From contig JAIOJX010000030.1 in assembly GCA_022376925.1 (NCBI GenBank), positions 168,945,298 through 169,009,297 of the forward strand: DNA of 64,000 nt, written 5' to 3'. Shown here piece by piece: positions 1 through 64,000 of this stretch. How positions within the stretch are numbered: position 1 is the stretch's first letter; each line of letters starts with the position of its first letter. The notes under the pieces are model-generated. The model was not told where the DNA came from and did not search any database. It saw nothing but the letters and a program-made list of their open reading frames with translations. This stretch comes from Tragulus kanchil. Its lineage: Eukaryota; Chordata; Mammalia; Artiodactyla; Tragulidae. The translations under genes were made by a program, and so were the position numbers.

Positions 1-191
1 AGGCAGAGGAGGAACAGATGGAAGTGGGGAAGGTGCTTTCCAGCATGGCCAGGGCACAGGGAGGAAGATGGGGGAAGCAGGTGCCTAAAGAAGGGTACGG
101 AGAAGAGCAGAGAGGGTCCATTTTGGAATCAGGTCCCTTGGCACTTCTTGCAGTTAGCCAGTGAGATGTGACAAGGAGCCTCCATACTCAC

Positions 192-61982
<61,791 letters not shown>

Positions 61983-62912
61983 CTGAAATGTTAAGATGAG
62001 TAAGTCAGGAACGTAGCCTTTCTGACATACTAAACTCTAACCACATGTTGCACACTGGGCTAGACACACATAGATACAAAAATAAAACCATACTACATAT
62101 GCATATGTGTGTTGAAAAATATGTCTGAAAGAAGATGCACTAAACTTTTAGTGACTACATCTGGGGAGGGTTTAGAGAGGGGAAGAAAGGTCTGGATAGT
62201 ATCTCTTAAAATACATAAACAAATTAAAAAATAAACATAATTAACAAATTAAGATAAATTATTTTTTAAAGGTTACAAATCTAATTACATTGATGTGACA
62301 GGTACCACAAACAAAAACCAAAAAGTACTTTTTACTGCTCTGGAAACCTAGAAGGTCAGATTATATTATGTTTGTGAAAGTACTGAAAACCATTTATGAA
62401 GAGAAGTTGGCTCAGTATTATTTCCTCTGAGATGACAGTCTCTTTCTTATTCCCAGCCTCCTATAACTAAGTTTTGGATTACCTCCAGCTCCTCTTTTTG
62501 ACAACACTTATAATCTTTGTGTACTATTTTAAAAGACTAGTCAGGACACAAATCATCTAGTGCAAGACATTCAGGTAAAACAAAATTTTAAAGATAAATC
62601 TTCAAGTTTTACTATTATTACATACAAGACACTGAAAAATCACATTTTAAAAAGGAGAAAAATGACCTGAATACTCTCATCCAGAAATGTCCATCACTGA
62701 GATAGACACATATATAGATATATATATGTAAATGTATATAGATGACTGTTTTTAACAAAATATTGAGTGGAACTGTAAATACAATTTGTAACCTGAATTT
62801 TTAAATTAAATTGTATTACATAATCCTCTTTATAACTTGTAATACACACGATATCCATATATCTGACTTATTGAACCAATCCCTTACAGTTGAAAATCTG
62901 TTTATAATATTT
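61983..62912. other. Intron upstream of w1
   Basis: AT-rich, with a short TA-rich microsatellite at about 62705-62745. No exon matching the next FANCD2 segment is visible between here and 64000, so that exon lies beyond the window. Confidence 0.7.
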
Positions 62913-63244
62913 TGTTTTTTTTTTTTGTTTTTTTTTTTTATCTTTTTTTTTGGGGGAGTGAGGTGGGGACGGAGGGGGACGGGCGGGCCACTTCTATTGG
63001 TCTTTCATTTCTCTATGATCATCCGTCTTTGTTCTTTGGCTCCTATGGGCCTCCCATCGCGGTGGCGTCTGTTGTCACAGAGCACCGGCTCTGGGCGCAT
63101 GTGCTCCAGAGCTCCGGCTCGGTAATTGGACACATGGGTCCTGCCGCTCCGTGGCATGTGGGATCTTCCCAGGCCAGGGATCGAACCGGCGCCCCTTGCA
63201 CTGCAAGGCGGTGTCCTTACCCACTGGACCACCGGGGGAAGCCC
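62913..63244 (-). mobile_element. Lineage SINE, type A
   Basis: Reversed full copy with target-site repeats atattttgtt on both sides and a long T run (62916-62950). Confidence 0.91.
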
Positions 63245-63500
63245 ATATTTTGTTATTTTAAACAGTAATAATATTCATTACTGTTTCCATTCAGAGCTAA
63301 TACCTTATGATAAGTTAGGAGGTATGGCTGAACATTAAGCAAAATCTAAGGTTTTGATACATATAACCTCCTGCTCTTCAGAGTGATTACACTGCTTTCT
63401 ATGTTGACCAGTGATGTATGAGCATGTTTGTTCAGTACAATCAACAAGGGAGATCCTTTGAGAATTAAAACACCTATTTATTGTTCGAAACTGTTGTCTT

Positions 63501-63770
63501 GGGGTTTCCCTGGTGGTCCAGTGGGTGGGGACACTGCCTTGCAGTGTAAGGGGGACCAGTTCGATCCCTGGCCTGGGAAGATCCCATGTGCCGCGGAGCG
63601 GCTGGACCAATGTGCCCAACTACCGAGCTGGAGTTCTGGAGCACATGCGCCCACAGTCAGTGCTCTGCAGCGACAGAGGCCGCTGCGATGGGAGGCCCAC
63701 GCAGGCCACAGAACAAAGATGGATGAAAATAGATAAATAAAAGACCAATAAAAGTTGCGGGAAAAAAAAA
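63501..63770 (+). mobile_element. Lineage SINE, type A-like
   Basis: Copy ending aaaagttgcgggaaaaaaaa; flanks aaactgttgt on both sides are the target-site repeats. Confidence 0.9.
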
Positions 63771-63885
63771 AGAAAAACTGTTGTATTTAATTATTAATGA
63801 ACTTGAGCATTAAAAAAGGTTTAATGCTCTTATATTTCTTCTCTGTGAAATGTCTATTCATGACCTTTATCTACTTTTCTATTAG

Positions 63886-64000
63886 GACGCCCTTTTTTTT
63901 TTGATAGATAAGAAATGGATTTATTCAGATTCAGAGAAAGCAAACTCCACAGACAGAGTGTGGGCCATGGCAGAGCAAATCCAGTGGCCCCAAAAAACAT
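63886..64000 (-). mobile_element. 3' end of a polyadenylated retroelement, running off the window
   Basis: On the minus strand the sequence ends with the signal aataaa at 63935, then ccatttcttatctatca and a run of A. The actctgtctgtggagt motif recalls ruminant endogenous-retrovirus LTR R regions, but I identify this by memory only. Confidence 0.4.

Overview
This is mammalian intron-rich DNA, almost certainly from a ruminant. Two repeats match the Bov-tA SINE layout, several are CHR-type tRNA SINEs, and one L1 tail matches the bovine L1 3' end. The commonest repeat, however, is a tRNA-derived SINE of about 270-340 bp that I do not recognise from cattle, sheep or deer, together with a matching L1 family. 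My inference (not proof) is a non-pecoran ruminant such as a chevrotain (Tragulidae).

The only cellular gene I can support is FANCD2, on the minus strand. I traced 31 consecutive coding exons by hand, from 61904-61982 (5'-most in the window) down to 192-263 (3'-most). Together they carry about 3.36 kb of coding sequence. Every exon has an AG acceptor and a GT donor, and the split codons agree across all 30 junctions. The first exons (N-terminus, nuclear localisation signal) lie beyond 64000 and the last few (C-terminus) lie before position 1. FANCD2 is the Fanconi anaemia protein that pairs with FANCI, clamps DNA at interstrand crosslinks and is monoubiquitinated. The acceptor lysine (human Lys561) is present as the last codon of exon w10.

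The most striking structure is not a gene. Sixteen direct, back-to-back tandem duplications run through the window, and 14 of the 16 unit lengths fall between about 1,054 and 1,140 bp (the others are 923 and 577 bp). They copy 15 of the 31 exons wholly or partly. Copies differ mainly by one-base homopolymer indels, some of which frameshift one copy of an exon while the other stays intact. Many duplicated exons are not multiples of three, so real duplications would destroy the reading frame several times over. The simplest reading is unmerged overlaps between neighbouring contigs in the assembly, so the true locus is probably about 16 kb shorter.

Introns hold: about 1-15 kb, copied intron, young SINEs and an old L1; 19.8-26.6 kb, a sense-strand L1 with a 15-bp target-site duplication, an intact ORF1 and a broken ORF2; 32-47 kb, dense SINEs; 51-54 kb, an old L1 with nested SINEs; 57-64 kb, SINEs and unassigned intron. 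No tRNA, rRNA, CRISPR array or bacterial feature is present. Exon limits are hand-read and should be exact or nearly so; repeat limits are good to roughly 10-20 bp. In exon names, w1 to w31 number the exons in transcription order within this window only.
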